A stretch of 64,000 nucleotides of DNA, from assembly GCF_000226095.1 (NCBI RefSeq), contig NC_016472.1, positions 5,518,001-5,582,000 of the forward strand, read 5' to 3'. This document shows positions 23,491-35,951 of the stretch, piece by piece; positions within the stretch are counted from its first letter, which is position 1; the number at the start of each line of letters is the position of its first letter. Source of the DNA: Thermothelomyces thermophilus ATCC 42464 (Eukaryota; Ascomycota; Sordariomycetes; Sordariales; Chaetomiaceae). Below the pieces are notes generated by a model. It saw nothing but the letters and a program-made list of their open reading frames with translations, was not told the origin of the DNA and ran no database searches. The translations under genes were made by a program, and so were the position numbers.

Positions 23491-24039
23491 ACTTCAAAAC
23501 TAGGCTTATTTTAAGCATTTGAAACAGCATTCAATTCGCTATTTTACTTGCAATCAAAGGAGGCCAATTTACCAGCAGTTATATCGCTTTCCTCTGGCTT
23601 AACTACTTCTAAGTCTGTTACTAACGTCTTCCACGTATTAGATACTCTAGCTCTCCCTAACGAAGTCTATCTTCCTCGGTCCGTCTCTAGATATCAGCTT
23701 CTAACTCAGCTTCCTTTTCAGCTCTCGATTTCTAACACCATTCGCGCTATATTCGAAAGCCCGGCTCCTCTTCTCCTAGTAGTAGAGGGTCAGGAATACT
23801 ACCCTCCTTATATTCGTTTCCTCTAGCTAGTCTTATTACCTACTTAACATTCCCTTAGACTCTTTTAATATACTATTATAACTATTCGATTAGAAGCTCC
23901 CTCTATTACTTCGACTAATCTTTCTCTAGCTAAATCCAAGAGTTTAAAAGCTTCTGTTTCCTATATAACTATTTTATCCTTGCCTATACAGGCTTAATCA
24001 TATTAAGGTTAGGTAAGTTTAGTAGCTATTCAAGGACCT
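23490..24039. other. AT-rich flank left of element D
   Basis: Composition shifts sharply to TA-rich here. One 92-codon plus-strand frame (23548-23826) begins at TTG and has no recognised domain. The stretch is probably older decayed repeat into which element D inserted; its continuation on the other side of D is hidden by element E2. Confidence 0.4.
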
Positions 24040-24372
24040 TGTAATATACTAGCCTTATGGCATCTATAGATAAGCATACAATGTTTTATTCGACTACCTT
24101 AAAGAGGGAAAAGAGGAAGAATATAAGAGTTATACAGAGGAGCACCTTTTTAGTATATACATATATAGCTTAGGTAAGGCCTAGTTAAGCTCCAGGTTAG
24201 GTCCTAAGCAGGCCCTGACCGCGTGCCCTACAAACGACCTACGAACGTCTTATAAACCAATTATATATGCTTAGGTAGGTCAAGTAGGTCCGGTCTGTTA
24301 CCGGGTAGGTCTAGTCTATTGCCAGGTAAAGCCTGGCATTGTTTAGCCTAGGTGAAGCCCAGGCCCGTAATA
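24040..24372 (-). repeat. 3' LTR of element D
   Basis: 333 bp, beginning TGTAATATAC and ending GTAATA, matching 61883-62215 apart from C-to-T and G-to-A changes. Adjoins the TSD GACCT. Confidence 0.88.
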
Positions 24373-24529
24373 TATCCCCCTCCTTCCTAGGTTAGTTGCC
24401 AGGTGGACCTACCCTATGTCACCGTGGTAACGAGACCTATATATGCTGGTGAGTTACGTATAGGGCCTAGTCTTTGTTTTTAGTTCTACCTATGCCCTCC
24501 TAGCCCTACCTCTAAATGGATATAAATAC

Positions 24530-25727
24530 CCCCTCTCTCTCCTTCCTCCTCTTACTTCTTCCTTCTTTTTAACTAATACTCCCTCTACCTACTTTCTAAT
24601 TACCCTCCCTTTATATTATATTTTTCTTACTACCTATACCTATATTATACTTATAAGACTTTTTTTTTCTTCTTACGTTTATTTAGGATATTAATTATAG
24701 TTAGCTTGCTTAGTAGTAATAGTAATAGTTGCTACCCTAGTAATAATAAGAATAAGGACTATTATATAAGTTTTTCCTTTTACTATTTTAACTATAGTTA
24801 CCCTATATTTGTATAGGACCCTAACCGGTCCCCTGCTTATAGTATAAGAACTAGAATACTTCCCTTGGCAGGTTTACTATTAAGGGTAACTCCTCTAATA
24901 AGGAGTTTGAGTTACTACCTAAGAAGGAGTAGTACTACCTTAATTACGTCTGTTACCTCCTATACGGTAACTAAGTTATATATATTCCTAGCTATAGCGC
25001 CTCCTATATAACCTACTATATTGCCTATAACCCTTATATTTAGGATTTATAGCTCTAGGCTAATAACCCCTACCTATATATAGATATTAGAAAAATTATA
25101 TATTACTATAATGCTAGTATTACCCTTGCCTCCCTTACCTGCTATAAGACTACTACCTAGGGCATCTATAAGGCCATCCTAATGCCTAAGTTCTCTATAC
25201 TAGTACGCTTATTTACTATAGTCTTAGAGGCTATATAGGCTAACCGTTCCCCTAGCCGTACTACCTTCTCCCCTACCTAGGCTATAAGTTCCTACTGCTT
25301 TACTAACGACCTAGACCTAGTCACCGCCCCTTATATCCTTACCTACTATAGTAATATTATCTAGGCCGCCACTACCCCCGCCCCTACCCTATATACCATT
25401 AGGTAGCTTATATACTATACTATAGCATAGAATAATAATATACTATACTAAATATGGCATATAAATAAGAATATATTAACTTTAGTCGACACTAATGCCG
25501 CCCTTATTACCTACGTCTTAGGTATACTATTACCTACCTCCTATGCCTATTCGCGTGCCTCTACGTGTCTTATACCCGTACCAATTAACTTTAGCCGCTC
25601 TCGTACCTACTACTCTTCCTTGCCTACCGACCGTACGGCGCGCCTGATCCGCGACTATAAGGAGCCTACTAACATCTCGGAGGAGGAGGAGGAGGAGGAG
25701 GAGTTTAAGGAGGAACTCGTAGAGTAA
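24530..25727 (+). pseudogene. Decayed antisense reading frame of element D
   Basis: Plus-strand, thus antisense to D pol, between pol and the 3' LTR. A TATA-like ATGGATATAAATACC lies at about 24515-24530, followed by a pyrimidine-rich stretch. The frame is broken by RIP-type stops, but the last 110 or so codons are clean enough to read. They end with RLIRDYKEPTNIS, a run of eight Glu (GAG repeat at about 25680) and LVE, stop TAA at 25725-25727. I do not recognise the protein. Position parallels the antisense genes of elements A, B, C and E1. The start is approximate. Confidence 0.5.
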
Positions 25728-25859
25728 GCGTATAGCGCGCGCTAGTTATTATATTTTTATTTTATAATTAGTAGGTTAGCGTGTTTATAACATGTCTATA
25801 TATGTCTGCTGCCTATTTACCCTAGGTTTGCCTATATATATGAAAATTTTTTAATCGTT

Positions 25860-27941
25860 TGCTTTTATAGCCTTCTCTACCTTTTATTTGTAACTAGTCT
25901 ATTATTATAATATATATCTTCTTATTCTTACTTAAATACGTTAAGCACCTTAATATTTTTCAGATTTTCCAGTAACTCTAAGTTAGGGTATTATATCCCT
26001 TCTATTTTATAAGTACGTTACGTTAGTTTCCTTTCCCCCTTATATTTCTAGTTATAAGGATCGCTTCTACTTTATATTCTTCCTATAGTAATCCCTCCTA
26101 GGAAAGTTCTAATATCGGGTCTAATTAGAAATCTAATATACGTTATGAAGGTAATAGGTTAGATATAGTACGCTTAATAAGATTAATATAGAAGGTAGGG
26201 TAGAGGCTATAGAGAACATTTAGAGTTACTATTAATAACGTTAGTACTATAATTACTTTATACTTAGTATTAACCTAATTAAGTTTATAGCTAGGATAGT
26301 TAGTCTTAATATTATATAAGGATAGCTATATTTTATCCCCTACCTTAAACCTCTTAACTAGGCGTCGAGAGTAATTAGCGTTTTCTTACTAGCGTTATTA
26401 TACGTATACAATAGCGGCCTAGGTCTATTCCATACCTTCTCTTAGGTAATATAAGAAATTAGTAGCTCTTCCTTATAGGGTCAAGGTAAGAGTATCTAAT
26501 AGGTCGGTAAACTATATTAGGCTTATATTATAACTATAAAAGAGGTAGCTTATGCTTGTCCTAGTTACCGTTAAGTTATAGTTATTAATTATAAGCTAGT
26601 ATATAGGTAGATGTTTAGGCTAGTTATACTAGGCAAAGGAAACTATAGTCTATAGGATAGTTTATACCTCCTAGTTTATATATTCTATACCTCTATCTAT
26701 CCATAGATAATAGGCTATCGATAGTAGCTATTCGATTCTAATAATCTTATGGAGAGTAGTCTAAAACTAGCTAAGCTAGTCTGAACTACAATTAGTAATA
26801 ATTTATATCGGAAATCTATAAAACCGCTACTATATATCCTAGAACCGGAGTATATATACCTCGGCTCCTATTAAGAATATAGCTTTAAGCTAGATGTACT
26901 TCGATAGCTAGTCGGTGATTACTATAAGGTACTAGGGTGATTTCTCGTCTTATATAGGGAGATCGATTATAAAATCGATAGAAATTTGTTTCTAGAAGCG
27001 GTTAGCGATAGGTAGAGGCTAAAGGAGTCCTTGTTATAGCTAGTATAAAACCTTGGCCCTTTGGTATATATGACAGTTCCTTGTAAATCTCTTTACGTCT
27101 AGGGATATAAAATCTTAATAGTAGTCCCGTTAGAGCATTTTAAATAACCCGTTCCTCCCCAGGTAGCCTGACATAAGGGAGTTATAGACACGTTAAAGAA
27201 TGGCAGTTATAAGTAATTCCTATATAGAAAGCTAAAGTCTACCCTGGAACTAAAGGGTACCTTATATATTAAGGGAGTAATCTATAATCCAAGTCTATGT
27301 TACGTTTGCCTCTTTTGGGAACTTTTAGGCCCTGTCTCGGACGGCCTAGAGCTAATATATATAATGTTTGTCCTTAATAACTCCCTTATTCTATGAGGTT
27401 ATAAGCTATACGTCTACGAAAATGGTATTCCCTTTTAATAGGTAGTATATTTTAGGTAATAACAAGGTATTAGTTATATCTATCTAAATGATAGGGAGGA
27501 GTTATATTATATACTATATATTCTTAGGGTAGTCTTATTTATAGTAAGATAGGGCGCTAGGGTAGGAAGCTTGTAATCCTAGTTAGTAATAAAGTTTAAA
27601 GTTAAAGAGGGAGAGTATTTTAGCCTATCGAGCTTGCCATTCGCTGATTAAACGAGGCTAAGAGAAGTATTTAAGGTTTTTATAGTTAGTTAGGATCTAA
27701 AAGGGGGTAGTAATACTATAAAGCTTAGCTAACTAGGCCTTTAGATACGAGATAATCATAAGTAGTTCCTTATTATGAATTATATAGTTCTAGTTAGCTA
27801 GGAACAGTTTCGTAGAATAGTAGGCCATAGGATATAAGACCCTGTCTTCTCCCTATTAGGATAAGTACCTTCCTAATACTGTCCTAGAGTAGTCTGCCTT
27901 AAGTACTATCTCCTATTTAGGATCCTATTATACTAGGACAG
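25860..27941 (-). pseudogene. Element D pol, 3' part (RNase H, integrase, chromodomain), decayed
   Basis: Minus-strand translation gives an RNase H start (ADYSRTVLG, then a tyrosine-rich YYSTKLF and HNKELL), a GPY/F-like module (YPSRKLD, LYPTF) and a chromodomain-like end (EEYKVEAIL, then KGYNT). Many TAG and TAA codons sit where CAG, CAA or TGG are expected. The 5' part continues at 51438 after the element B insertion. Confidence 0.75.
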
Positions 27942-28193
27942 TGTCACGGAAATATATATACAGGACGCCGCCTAAGCCGCCTTCCTCGGCAGGCCAATAG
28001 GACAACAGGCACGAACGGACCAATCAGGAAAGGATCACGCTTAGCAAAGTAATTCATATACTACGGGATCACCAACATAGCCGTGATCCTAACAGCAAAG
28101 GATCACTAAGTGAAGAGTAATCCCGGGATTATATATACATATAGATAGTCATTCGTTACAGTGGACTCTAGGAGTTCACTAGTGGTAACAATC
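27942..28193 (+). repeat. 5' LTR of element B, left piece
   Basis: Starts TGTCACGGAAATATATATAC; interrupted at 28193 by element C and resuming at 35756-35924. The U3 carries repeated GGATCAC motifs. Confidence 0.85.
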
Positions 28194-28621
28194 TGTCACA
28201 GAAATATACATGCAGATACCACCTAAGCTACTAGCACAAACGGGCTAATCAAGCCGAAGGAATGATAGACCAATCAAGACAGGATCACACTTAGCAAGAA
28301 ATAATCCTAGTAGAGGATCACTAGCTCACGACATAAGCCAGGTAAGCCAGTATAGAGGATCACTATAACTACTAATAATCCTAGAATCATATATATATAT
28401 AAATAGTCACTCGTTACAGTGGACTCTAAGAGTTTACTAGTGATAGTAACCTATAATTATAATACTTATACCAAGTATTACTAATTACTATAAGGGATAA
28501 CTCTAGTATTGTTATAAACCCTTTGGCTTTACTAAATCCCTTAGACGACCTGCCTACTTATCCTGCTTAATCTACCTTTATCTAAACCCTTTTAGAAGAA
28601 GTCTAAGTTAGGTTCGTTATA
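28194..28621 (+). repeat. 5' LTR of element C
   Basis: 428 bp, TGTCACAG to TTATA. TATA-rich stretch near 28390-28407, then the conserved TAGTCACTCGTTACAG. Confidence 0.85.
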
Positions 28622-28648
28622 CATTGCTATTACTCTCTTTGTTCTATT

Positions 28649-30910
28649 ATAGTTTAGAATAGAGGTAACTTCGACCTCGACATTAACATAGCTACTAACG
28701 TTATAGCCGAACAGCTGCTTACCTAGCTTGGTTAACTCTATTAGCGAATCTAGGAGTTAGACTAGAGAGATAAGGCTGCTTAAGCTTAAATTAAAGAACT
28801 CGAGAACGGTGAAAAGCACTTATAGAAATTGGTTAACGAGGCCTATACTAAAATTAAGGCACTTGAGGGCGCTAAAGCGAGCCGTATTAAGATTAAACTA
28901 CCTAGCAAATATAGAGGAACTAAGGAAGACCTTGTAGGATTCTTAATAAACCTCTGATTCTACTTCTAGCTTAATGACGATAAGTTTTTAGACAACAAAG
29001 CTAAAGTCTTCTATATAGCTATAAGACTAGAGGGTAAGGCACTTAGATAGTTTAAGCCTATATAGAACGACTACCTCACTAAGGAAGATAAAGACGACTA
29101 AGATATATTTATATAGGTAGTCTTTCAATCTTATAACCGTTTTAAAGAAGAGCTTTAGAAGGTTTTTAACGACAAAGACAAGAAGATTTATATATAAGAA
29201 AGACTTACTAACCTCTAATAGACTAAGTTAGTAGCCTTCTATATTATATAGTTTAGATAAGATATACTTAAGTCTTAGCTTAATAATAAGGCATTAATAT
29301 AACTATTTTATAATAGCTTAAAGGAAAAGGTTAAAGATAAGCTATATAAGTATAATCGGCTTAAGACTCTAGACGAATATATTATATAGGCTATTAGAAT
29401 TAATAATTAACTCTATATACGAGAGTAGTAGAAATGAGGTCAAATAAATGGAACTACGGTTAAGGCTAATGATAAGAAAAAGCAAGCGTATGTTAGTACC
29501 TTATATAAGACGTATTTTAGAGCTATAGATATAGACATAGCATAGAAGCAAGACCGGAAAAAGACGACCAAAGACAAGTCTAATATTACCTACTATAACT
29601 ATGGAAAGAAAGGGCACTATAAGCAAGAATATCGAAGCCTAAAGAAAGAGTAGAAGATAGTCCCTAGAAAGGAAATTATAGCTATTAACAAAACTACCAA
29701 GGACGTTATCGAAGTAATAGCTACAAGCTACGAAGATAGGGGTAGTAATATAGATAGTCTTAGATACAACGGTAACGGTAAAGATAAACAAGCACTATAC
29801 TCCGAACTGGTCACTATAGACCTAGAGACAGGTCTTACCAAATGGGACACGGTAGGAGAATACATACTACTAATTTCGATTCTCCTAGCCTTAAGGCAGT
29901 AGGGTTTTATAGTTATATAGAGGCGGGATAGATCGTAGACAACCAATACCTAAGGAATTGAAAGACCTAGACCTAATGTTCTATTCCTCTAAGAACGAAT
30001 CGAATAGTACTATAATAAAGTTTTCCGACTTAATATAGAACTATACAAATAAGATAGGCGCTTAATTTGACTTATCTAGTAGAGTAATAAGATAAGGGAC
30101 GAGACAAGGGAACTCCGATATATTATAGAAACTATTAAAGGAGGATAGCCTATGATATATAATAGGCCTAATAGCTATACTAAGTACTTTAATGACTAGT
30201 AACTTAGTAATAATATATAGAACCTGGAATACCAGTTTATATATGTAAACCGCGGAAAAGACAAGCGTATATAGGAAAGCTACTAGAAGAAATACTCCTA
30301 CTTTAGCATTAGAGTACCTATAGTCTATATATAGTAGGAAGAATTTAAGAAAGAATTCTAATACCTCCTAGGCAACGCTATACGACTATACCCTCGACAC
30401 GAGGCACATATATAAGTGCCCTAGTTCTAGTATATAGTATACGAATGCTAATATCACTTCTATAACAAATTCGAAAACAATTACTAGCCAACCTAATAAG
30501 GAAATGAGGATAGAAGCCTCTACCCTATAGAATAGGTCTATAATATGGGAAATAGAGCGGCCGAATTGCTCTAGAAGATCGGAGCCTGCGATCTAGAAGG
30601 CATTACAATAGTTCCAAGACAAGCCTAGCCTAGGCACTACGGAACAGGACGAGACATATAGGACTTGTACTAGAGCAACAATTACCTTTATTACGCGGAC
30701 GAAAAGAAATCGCGAATTTGGGAGCTCTAGATAAAGCTATAACATATATGATGAAAAGTAGAACGGACTTAATGGTAGGAAGCCGTAAGCACTTAATAGC
30801 TTACGGAAATGAGTACGATTGACGAAGCTGCTATTAGCCGAATAACTAAAGAGGTTAGCACTAACCTAGAAAACAGGTCAAAGCCCTTTAAGGGGCCCGG
30901 AAACTATTAA
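28649..30910 (+). pseudogene. Element C gag, decayed
   Basis: Collinear with element A gag; start ATG is now ATA, and there are many internal TAG/TAA codons. The CCHC knuckle near 29590 survives only as a TATAACTATGGAAAG-like trace, with Cys codons turned into Tyr. Stop TAA at 30908-30910. Confidence 0.8.
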
Positions 30911-33900
30911 TGCCTGTATAACGACGAGTGGTAGCGTAGTATAGGAGGAACTAGCGTAAGAGACTATTATATTAAGACCTCCTAGTAGAAATATAGAAAA
31001 TCACTATAATCTTTAGACGATAGCAATAAGATAAGCGACTATGGATAATAGTATAATAGAAACAGTATAAAATGCTTATACTAATGGATAGTAAAGTAGA
31101 GATAAACCTGATTTCGCTAATACTTATAAATTAATTATAGATACCCTAGAGAATAAAATAGAAGTATAATATAGTTAAAGAACTATTTCTAATGTAATAG
31201 GTATATAGAGAGACCAAACTAATCGATATTACTATAGTAAAGAAGACTATAGTAGTCGTATTTAGCATTATAAATATAGGTAACGACAAAGATATAATAT
31301 TAGGGTTATCATAATATAAAGATTATAACCTGGACATTAGCTAGAAGAATAGTAGCTACCTATAACCCTAAATAGAGTTATATTTGACCAGCAAAATAGG
31401 GAGTATATAAGGATTATAAGCAGATAATGCTTAGGGAAAGGCATATCCTATAGATCTACTACAAGAGACAGACAGTAGTGGACAGACCACTATAGACTCT
31501 AGAAGAGGCAGTATAACGACATTAATATCGTAACAGGAGGAACGAGCTAAACCGCCGATAGCTATTCTCTCTATTAACGAATACGGAGCACTACAATTAG
31601 AGTAGTAGGTTAAGATAGGAGAAATCGCTAGCATCGCTATAGACGAAACCAAGTTCGTATACTATTAGAAAACCGAGAGACAAGACAAGACTAGGGAAGT
31701 ACCAAAAGAATACAAAGGATACCTAGCATTCGAACCGAAGTATCTAGAAGGATTACTGGAATATAGCCTATAGGATTACGAGATCAAGCTTAAAGAAGGA
31801 GTACGATTAAAGTTCTTTAAGATTTACTATATGAGCTAGATATAGAATAAAGAACTTAAGCGATATTTAGAGGAGAACCTTCGAAGAGGATATATCTGCC
31901 TGTTAACATCGCTAGCAGGCTACTTAATCCTATTTATACCTAAGAAAGATAGAAAGCTACGGTTATATATTAATTATCGGCAACTTAATAAACAGACCGT
32001 AAAAAACCGATACCCGTTATCGCTAATCTTATAGCTCTAAGATTAGTTAGTAGGAGCTTAATATTTTATATATCTTGACTTGCTATCGGCCCATAACTAT
32101 ATATGGATTAAAGAAGGCGACGAGTAGAAAACGGCCTTTAGGATACCCTATAGCTACTATAAGTATCTCGTTATACCATTCGGACTTACAAATACGCTAG
32201 TAACGTTCTAAGCCCTAATTAATCAAGCTATCTGACCCTTTCTTAACAAATTTACAGTATATTATCTCGACGATATACTTATCTTCTCTAAGACGATAAA
32301 CGAATACCGGAAGTATATAAAAGCAATGCTAGATATACTATACGTGTATAAACTATTAGTTAACAAAGAAAAGAGCGAATTCCATATAAGGAAGATAGTA
32401 TTTTTAGGATACGAAATATCCCTAGGACAAATCTAGATAGAACTCTTAAAGGTTAAAGCCATCAAGAATTAGCTATAACTAACGTTAGTCACGGAAATAT
32501 AAAGCTTTATCAGATTTACAAACTTCCATTAAATATTTATTAGGAACTTTAGAGCGATCGTATAACCTTCATACGAACTTACCAAGAAGAACACTAAATT
32601 CTAATAGGAAGAATGGTATAAGCAAGCATTTATATAGATCTATAACGCCATTACTAAAGATCTAGTACTAGTATTACCAGACCCTAAGAAGCCATTCAAG
32701 GTAGAAACAGACGCTTTAGACTATGCTATCAGAGGACAATTAGGATAATAAGACAAACAAGGAAAGCTACATCCTATAGCCTTCTTTTTAAAGAAGCTTA
32801 ATAGACCACATCTTAATTATCTAATCTATAATAAAGAACTACTTATAATTGTCAAAGCTTTTAAGGAATGGTAACTATACCTTAGTAGTATAATTAAACT
32901 AGTATAAGTATATATAGATTATAAAAATTTACAATACTTTACGACGATAAAGGAGCTTAACAGACGACAAATACGATAGGCAGAATTCCTCGCGGAATTT
33001 AACTTTAAGATCCGCTATAAGAAGGGCAAAGAGAACGTATAAGTAGACATCTTAAGCCGACGAACAGATTATATAGAAGGACGAACGGAAACAATACTAC
33101 CATTATTTAAGGAACAAACAGACGGAACGCTATATTACGAAACGTAGATACCTATAGAAGATGATCTACTTGACTTGTTCCTAGAATGTTATATAATCTT
33201 TTGAGAAGAAAGAATTAACGAGATATAGTATTAAGTAGTACCCGGACTAGTAGTACCTAACGGAGTGAAAGAAAGAGATAGGAAACTCTGGTACCGAGGT
33301 AAAGTATATATCTACGACGGGGATCAATAGCTACGAATGATTCGAGAACTCTATAAGTTAAAACTTAGAGGATACAAAGGAGTTACGAAGACTATTGTAT
33401 AAGTTAGGAAACACTACGACTTTCTATAGTTAACGGTACAAGTTAAGGAAGTCGTACGGAACTACGACATCTATAATTGAAGTAAAACGGTATAATATAA
33501 GCTATATAGGTTACTTTAGCCATTGCTAACAGCTAATAAACTATGAAGTTTAGTTATAATAGACTTTATTATAAAGCTGCTAGAATCTAAGGATATAGCT
33601 ATAGGAGTAATCTATAATAGTATTCTTATTATAGTAGATTGCCTAACTAAATAGGTATACTTCTTTCTCTATAAGGAGTCCTAGATAGCTAAATAGCTAG
33701 TAGACGTAATTTATTAGCAAGTTATATTAGTATATACTTGGCCGTAAGAATAGATTACTAATAGAGATACCAAGTTCGTATTAAAGTTCTAGCAAGCATT
33801 AATATAACAATTAGGCGTTAATAGTAAGCTATTAATAGTATATTACCTATAGACTAATAGATAAATAGAGCGACTAAACCAAGTTATTAAGCAATACCTT

Positions 33901-34640
33901 TACTCTTACATTAACTATTAATAAGACGACTAAGTCATGCTATTACTAATAATATAACTCGCTTATAATATAATACTAACGAAAATGACTAAAGTTATAC
34001 TATTTTTCGTAAACTACAGATATAAAGTAGACCTTAGGCAAGGACTAAAGGTTATAATGCCGAGAGCAGTAGTTAAAGCAAAATAAATATATATACTATA
34101 TAAAAAGCTTAAAAAGGAACTCGAGTTTATCAAGACTGGAATAAAGAACTATTACGACAAATACAGGCTCGAGGGACCTTACCTAGAGAGGGGAGACAAA
34201 GTCTACCTAATTATATAAAACTTACGAACCAAACGACCAAGTACGAAGCTAGACTTTAAAAAGGTCAGACCTTTCGTTATCAAAGAACGAATTTCGATAT
34301 CTAACTACTAACTATCGTTACTATTATCTATATAACTACAGACAGATGTTTTTTATATTTCACTTCTTAAACTAGTACCAAAGAACGCTAAGGTTGCTAT
34401 ATACATCGAAGTAGAGGACAAAGAGGAAGAATAAGACATTAAAGAAATTTTAGATTTACGTATTATTAATGGGGAACTATAGTATCTAGTTAAATAGCTT
34501 GATTTTGGACTAGAGGATAACTTATAGAAACTAGTTAAGAACTTGAACTGCCTTAAGAAACTAGAATAGTTCCACCGGCAGAACCCGGATCGACCGTAAG
34601 CATTAGCTTAGACAAAACGGCTAAGTCGGCCTCCGACAAA
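30911..34640 (+). pseudogene. Element C pol, decayed
   Basis: Protease, reverse transcriptase (TATCTCGACGATATACTT at about 32265, the YLDD site), RNase H, integrase and chromodomain are all traceable against element A but closed by RIP stops. Confidence 0.8.
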
Positions 34641-34689
34641 TCTAGGCCTAAAGAAGACTAGTTAAATAGGACGTTAGCACCCTAGGACT

Positions 34690-35195
34690 ATATATTATCA
34701 ATAATGCGTACCTTAGAATTCTATACCCTCTGTTCTTCTACTTCTATTTCTTCTAGAGACTATATACCTTAACGAAACAGCTCGGAACCCTGCTCCTTTA
34801 AAAAACGTTTCTGGCGATAAAGATAAGCTAATCGGCCGATAGCTATCTAAAGTTAAGTCTAAAGAACAAAAAGAGCCTCTTTAGTATTAGCCTCTTCTTA
34901 TTCTATATATTTTTATTTAAATATAATCTTTGTTATTATAAAAGGTTAGCTATAAATATTAAGGTAACAAACCAAGTCACAAATAAGCAGATACTATGTC
35001 GGAACTATTATAAGAACGACCCTAACGTATATACTTGCTATAGCGAGAAGAGCCTGACGCTATACAATAAGCCAAGTTCCGCTTAAAACACTACAAATAC
35101 GGTATAACGTCTATACTAGAAGAATTAATAAAAGAAGCAAGCATGGCGCGCTGTTAGGATTTTAAAGATTGGCGCTTAGAGATACGATCTGCTAT
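34690..35195 (-). pseudogene. Element C antisense Zn2Cys6-like gene, decayed
   Basis: Minus-strand frame starting at 35195, where the ATG has become ATA (followed by GCAGATCG, i.e. ADR as in element A). Reading it gives a cysteine module in which several Cys appear as Tyr (TGT/TGC to TAT/TAC). The positions fit CX2CX6CX8-9CX2CX6C, followed by decayed sequence with charged residues. The lost start lies 127 bp from the 3' LTR, almost the spacing in A, B and E1. Confidence 0.6.
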
Positions 35196-35284
35196 CTTAT
35201 TAGCTACTAGTAGTATGGAAAAAGGGAAAAATTACAAGGTATACGTAGAAAAGAATGTTAGCGCTATTTGAAACGACCTAAAAG

Positions 35285-35307
35285 AAGGCTTTCGGGTCGA
35301 AAGCCTT
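35285..35307 (+). other. Pre-PPT hairpin of element C
   Basis: AAGGCTTTCG, loop GGT, CGAAAGCCTT: a 10-bp perfect stem just before the polypurine tract. Confidence 0.7.
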
Positions 35308-35322
35308 AGAGGGAGGGCATCG

Positions 35323-35750
35323 TATTATAGAAATATATATATAGATGCTGCCTAAGCCACTGGCATAAATAGGCCAATTAAGCCGAGAGAATGATAGACC
35401 AATTAGGATAGGATCACACTTAGTAAGAAATGATCCTAGCAGAGAATCACTAGCTTACGACATAAGCTAGGTAAGCTAGTATAGAGGATCACTACGACTG
35501 CTAGTAATCCTAGGATTATATATATATATAGATAGTCACTCGTTACGGTAGACTCTGAGAGTTTACTAGTAATAGTAACCTATAATTATAGTACTTATAC
35601 TAAGTATTGTTAATTACTATAAGAGATAATTCTAGTATTATTATAAACCCTTTAGCTTTACCAAATCCCTTAGATAACCTGCCTACTTGTCCTGCTTAAT
35701 CTACCTTCGTCTAAACCCTTTTAGAAGAAGTCTAAGTTAGGTTTGTAATA
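35323..35750 (+). repeat. 3' LTR of element C
   Basis: 428 bp, preceded by the purine tract GAGGGAGGG; TG start mutated to TA. Confidence 0.85.
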
Positions 35751-35755
35751 TAATT

Positions 35756-35924
35756 ACAATTATAGTACTCTTACTAAGCATTGCTAATTACTATAAGAGA
35801 TAACTCTAATGTTATTATAAACCCTTTGGCTTTACTAAATCCCTTAGACGACCTGCCTACTTATTACGCTTAATCTACCTTCGTCTAAACCCTTTTAGAA
35901 GAAGTCTAAGTTAGGTTCGTTATA
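35756..35924 (+). repeat. 5' LTR of element B, right piece
   Basis: R-U5 remainder (169 bp); with the left piece it totals 421 bp, equal to the 3' LTR. Followed by the decayed primer site CGTTATTACTACT. Confidence 0.85.
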
Positions 35925-35951
35925 CGTTATTACTACTCCCTTTATTCTATT

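Larger units (their letters stand above)
28194..35750 (+). mobile_element. Element C: RIP-decayed copy inserted in the B 5' LTR
   Basis: 7557-bp plus-strand element with two 428-bp LTRs (28194-28621, 35323-35750) and a target duplication CAATC (28189-28193)/TAATT (35751-35755), differing by two C-to-T changes. The U3 is its own type (AGAAATATATATAGATGCTGCC in the 3' copy); R-U5 matches A, B and E. It is among the most heavily decayed copies: almost every CA is TA. Confidence 0.87.

Noticed and set aside
23548-23826. 92-codon frame left of element D
   Set aside because: Starts at TTG, AT-rich context, no domain. May be a relic but not supportable as a gene.
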